Of a DNA stretch of 64,000 bases, positions 62,060 to 64,000 are shown in pieces. The position numbers and the translations under genes were made by a program. Location of the stretch: NCBI RefSeq assembly GCF_958979055.1, contig NC_084887.1, forward strand, positions 35,690,620 through 35,754,619, in the 5' to 3' direction. The stretch's first letter is position 1, and every line of letters begins with the position of its first letter. The notes under the pieces are model-generated. The model worked only from the letters and a program-made list of their open reading frames with translations. It was not told the DNA's origin and searched no databases. The DNA is from Alnus glutinosa. Its lineage: Eukaryota; Streptophyta; Magnoliopsida; Fagales; Betulaceae.

Positions 62060-63410
62060 AATTTAGGGTCAAAACAAGTTTAGTTGTAGATTTTGGTCTA
62101 GGGTTGAGTCGGTATAAAATGTGCGTCAAGAAAAGGCTGGGATTGGAGATTTGAAGACTTTGAACACAATCTAGCTAATCCATCGAGCAAGTGCGATTAG
62201 TCTAGTACGTTCAAAACTCCGTAAGGTTTGATTGCAATTCGTTTGATAAAAGTGGTGCAACAGTTCACATTCAAATTTCAGAGAGGTTCAATCGCAAGTT
62301 AGATTGCATTTTGTTCAATCGAAGATGTGCATCATGTAACATACTTAAAACTCGTGTGAATCAATTGCAAATTCGACCGTGGTTCGGTTGATCGAATTGA
62401 TGCTATCCTTAGAAACCCTAAAGTTCGATCAATCAAACTTGACCTTCAATTGATTGAAGAAGCTGTAGCCTGTTTTAATTTTTTGGGTTAAACACTTTTA
62501 GTACATCTGGTTTAACGCAAAATCAAATAGACCCATCGATTTAAAAAAGTATTGCAGATGATACCTGTAGACCTCCAATAAACACATATAGTACTTTCGT
62601 CCATTATCTGTCCAATTTTTTAATGGTGTGTTATGTCAAACTAATAAAAAAACTATCACGTCCCATATGCCTTATTAATATTATTTTAAAATTAAAATAA
62701 AAAAAAAAAAAAAAAAAGAAAAATAAAATTCTAGGAATGACTCGAGCCGAACCACTCGCTTTAGACAAATGGGGAATGGTTGAACCACCCCAAGGCCATG
62801 GGGTGACTCCACCATCCTCTATGATCAGCTTGAGGGGTGGCCAAAACCACCCCTTAGCCATTTGGTGGTGGCTAGGTCACCCTCGTTCGGTGTCGAAACC
62901 ACCCCCACAGGTGATGTGTGGGTGGTTTTGGCCACCCCTAGGTCGGATGGAGGGGGTGGTTGAGCCACTTACATATTTGTTTTTTTTTTTAGAAAAATAA
63001 ATAAATAATATTAATGAGGCATGTGAGACATTTGTCAGATTGTAATTGGTTTGACATGACACACCGTTAAAATATTGGACAGAAGTATGAATCTATGATT
63101 TGCGTTATTGAATGTCTATAGGTACCATTTGCGAGAAACCAAGGGGTCTATTTGATTTCGCATTAAACCATATATACTAGAAAAGTGTTTAACCCTAATT
63201 TTTAACCAAACTTTTAAACCTCAAATTTCTCCATACCTATATAAGTCTTATAAGCCAAGATTTTCGTAAGGTGTGGAGGCTATCATTCTTTGTTCATGGA
63301 GATCAGTTACCAAACCTTCCTAAGCTTAAACTAAAACACAAACTTCTCTATTGTCCTCATTAAACCACATAAAAATCTTTAGCCACAGAAGCTCCGGGTT
63401 ACAGAGGAAA
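62060..63410. repeat. Interspersed repeat with TTCGATCAAT words, copy 3, split by a MITE
   Basis: The left part (62083-62483) has CAAGAAAAGGCTGGGATTG and GTTCAATCG/GATCAATC words like 30150-30631. The right part (63196-63410) resembles 34260-34450 (AAGATTTTCGTAAGG; CTCTATTGTCC). The MITE at 62484-63195 sits between them with an exact target duplication, so the repeat is the older insertion. It has no coding sequence and is probably a decayed retroelement. It would lie in the transporter's intron 3 if the gene continues past the window. Confidence 0.5.
62484..63195. mobile_element. hAT-like MITE with GC-rich hairpin core
   Basis: This 712-bp element has ends TGGGTTAAACACTTTTAGTA and, inverted, CTAGAAAAGTGTTTAACCC. 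The perfect 8-bp duplication TAATTTTT is at 62476-62483 and 63196-63203. The core (62740-62970) is rich in GGGTGGTTTTGGCCACCCC-type words. It is nested in an older repeat. Confidence 0.85.
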
Positions 63411-63554
63411 TTCTATAATAATAATAATAAAATAAATTTAAAAAAAAAAAAAAAAAAAAACTAAGGCAAGAGTTCTGAACCACTGTGCAATAGAAGACAA
63501 ATTAATGAGCTATTTGTTAATTTGGTAGAGGTAGGTGTCTATTCTACAATTAGT

Positions 63555-63663
63555 CCCCAAGGGGTAACTCAATCGGCTGGAAACTACGCCTTATGAAGCG
63601 GAGGTCACTAGTTCGAATTTCCCTCCCCCTCTTATGTGGACATGTCAAAAAAAAAAAAAAAAA
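63555..63663 (+). mobile_element. Short tRNA-derived SINE
   Basis: It starts CCCCAAGGGG like the SINE at 41436, with box A-like GTAACTCAATCGGCTGG (63564-63580) and box B-like AGTTCGAATTTCC (63610-63622), and ends in poly-A from 63647. About 109 bp. A target duplication is not clear. Confidence 0.7.
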
Positions 63664-64000
63664 GGTGTTTTAAGTATATAATACTGAGTGTAATTTGTTT
63701 TTTCTATTGTGAAAACTAAATTGTTGTTAAGAGTTGGCTGCCCCCAGAGTAAATTTAATTTTTTAATACTGATCTGAAACTTTATTAGATGGGTAGCCAC
63801 TACCCTCTGAACTTTCAATAGGTTTCAAGCCCAAGTGCTCTTCCTCGTGCTGTCTTTCTTACTGAAATACCCTTTATTTATTTATTTACTGAAATACACT
63901 TTGCAGTTCATAGGGCCAAGTTAATTAATAACATGCGGTAGTTTAGGAAGCTTAAATATATATTTTTCCTAAACTTTATCAAAAAGCTGAAAACATATAA
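63664..64000. other. Window end, no feature recognised
   Basis: AT-rich DNA without an exon, RNA gene or identifiable repeat. The missing first three exons of the second transporter are not here. Confidence 0.5.

Overview
The window is nuclear DNA of a flowering plant. It shows GT-AG introns, AT-rich spacers full of small transposons, long AT and GA microsatellites, and genes whose closest recognisable relatives are Arabidopsis genes. The protein set suggests a woody rosid, possibly Fagales; this taxonomic guess is an inference and no species can be fixed from the sequence.

Six intact or nearly intact genes and one gene fragment were rebuilt exon by exon. (1) 8324-10592, minus: CSLC4-type cellulose synthase-like C, the xyloglucan backbone glucan synthase, 4 exons, 662 aa. 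(2) 21848-24771, plus: trichome-birefringence-like O-acetyltransferase of the TBL19-22 clade (TBL22/AXY4L candidate), 3 exons, 438 aa. (3) 28305-28856, minus: 2H phosphoesterase (RNA ligase/cyclic phosphodiesterase-like), 183 aa, with an altered second HxT motif. (4) 38890-43663, minus: alpha-dioxygenase, 10 exons, about 643 aa, followed at 37015-38295 by a decayed copy of its exons 6 (tip) to 8. (5) 47370-52424, plus: DEG9-type protease, 9 exons, 589 aa. (6) 53156-55389, minus: WAT1-related/UMAMIT transporter, 7 exons, 362 aa. (7) 59780-61893, minus: a second UMAMIT, of which only exons 4-7 lie in the window.

The gene order matches, from memory of Arabidopsis locus numbers, two Arabidopsis blocks: chromosome 3 (CSLC4, TBL22, phosphodiesterase, UMAMIT cluster near At3g28050-28180) and chromosome 5 (DEG9 followed by UMAMITs near At5g40200-40240). 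The window therefore looks like the unsplit form of a region whose duplicates lost different genes in Arabidopsis. Two neighbouring genes, CSLC4 and the TBL, act in xyloglucan synthesis and xyloglucan acetylation.

The spacers hold several kinds of mobile DNA. Six non-autonomous elements share terminal bases (GGGTTAAA or GGGATAA type) and exact or nearly exact 8-bp target duplications; four of them carry GC-rich hairpin cores. Others are a CGATTT-rich MITE family, foldback MITEs, two tRNA-derived SINEs, LINE remnants including an RNase H-like domain, and LTR-like fragments. The most unusual structure is a 274-bp near-perfect palindrome in intron 6 of the second UMAMIT, whose arms differ only in the length of a GA/TC repeat.
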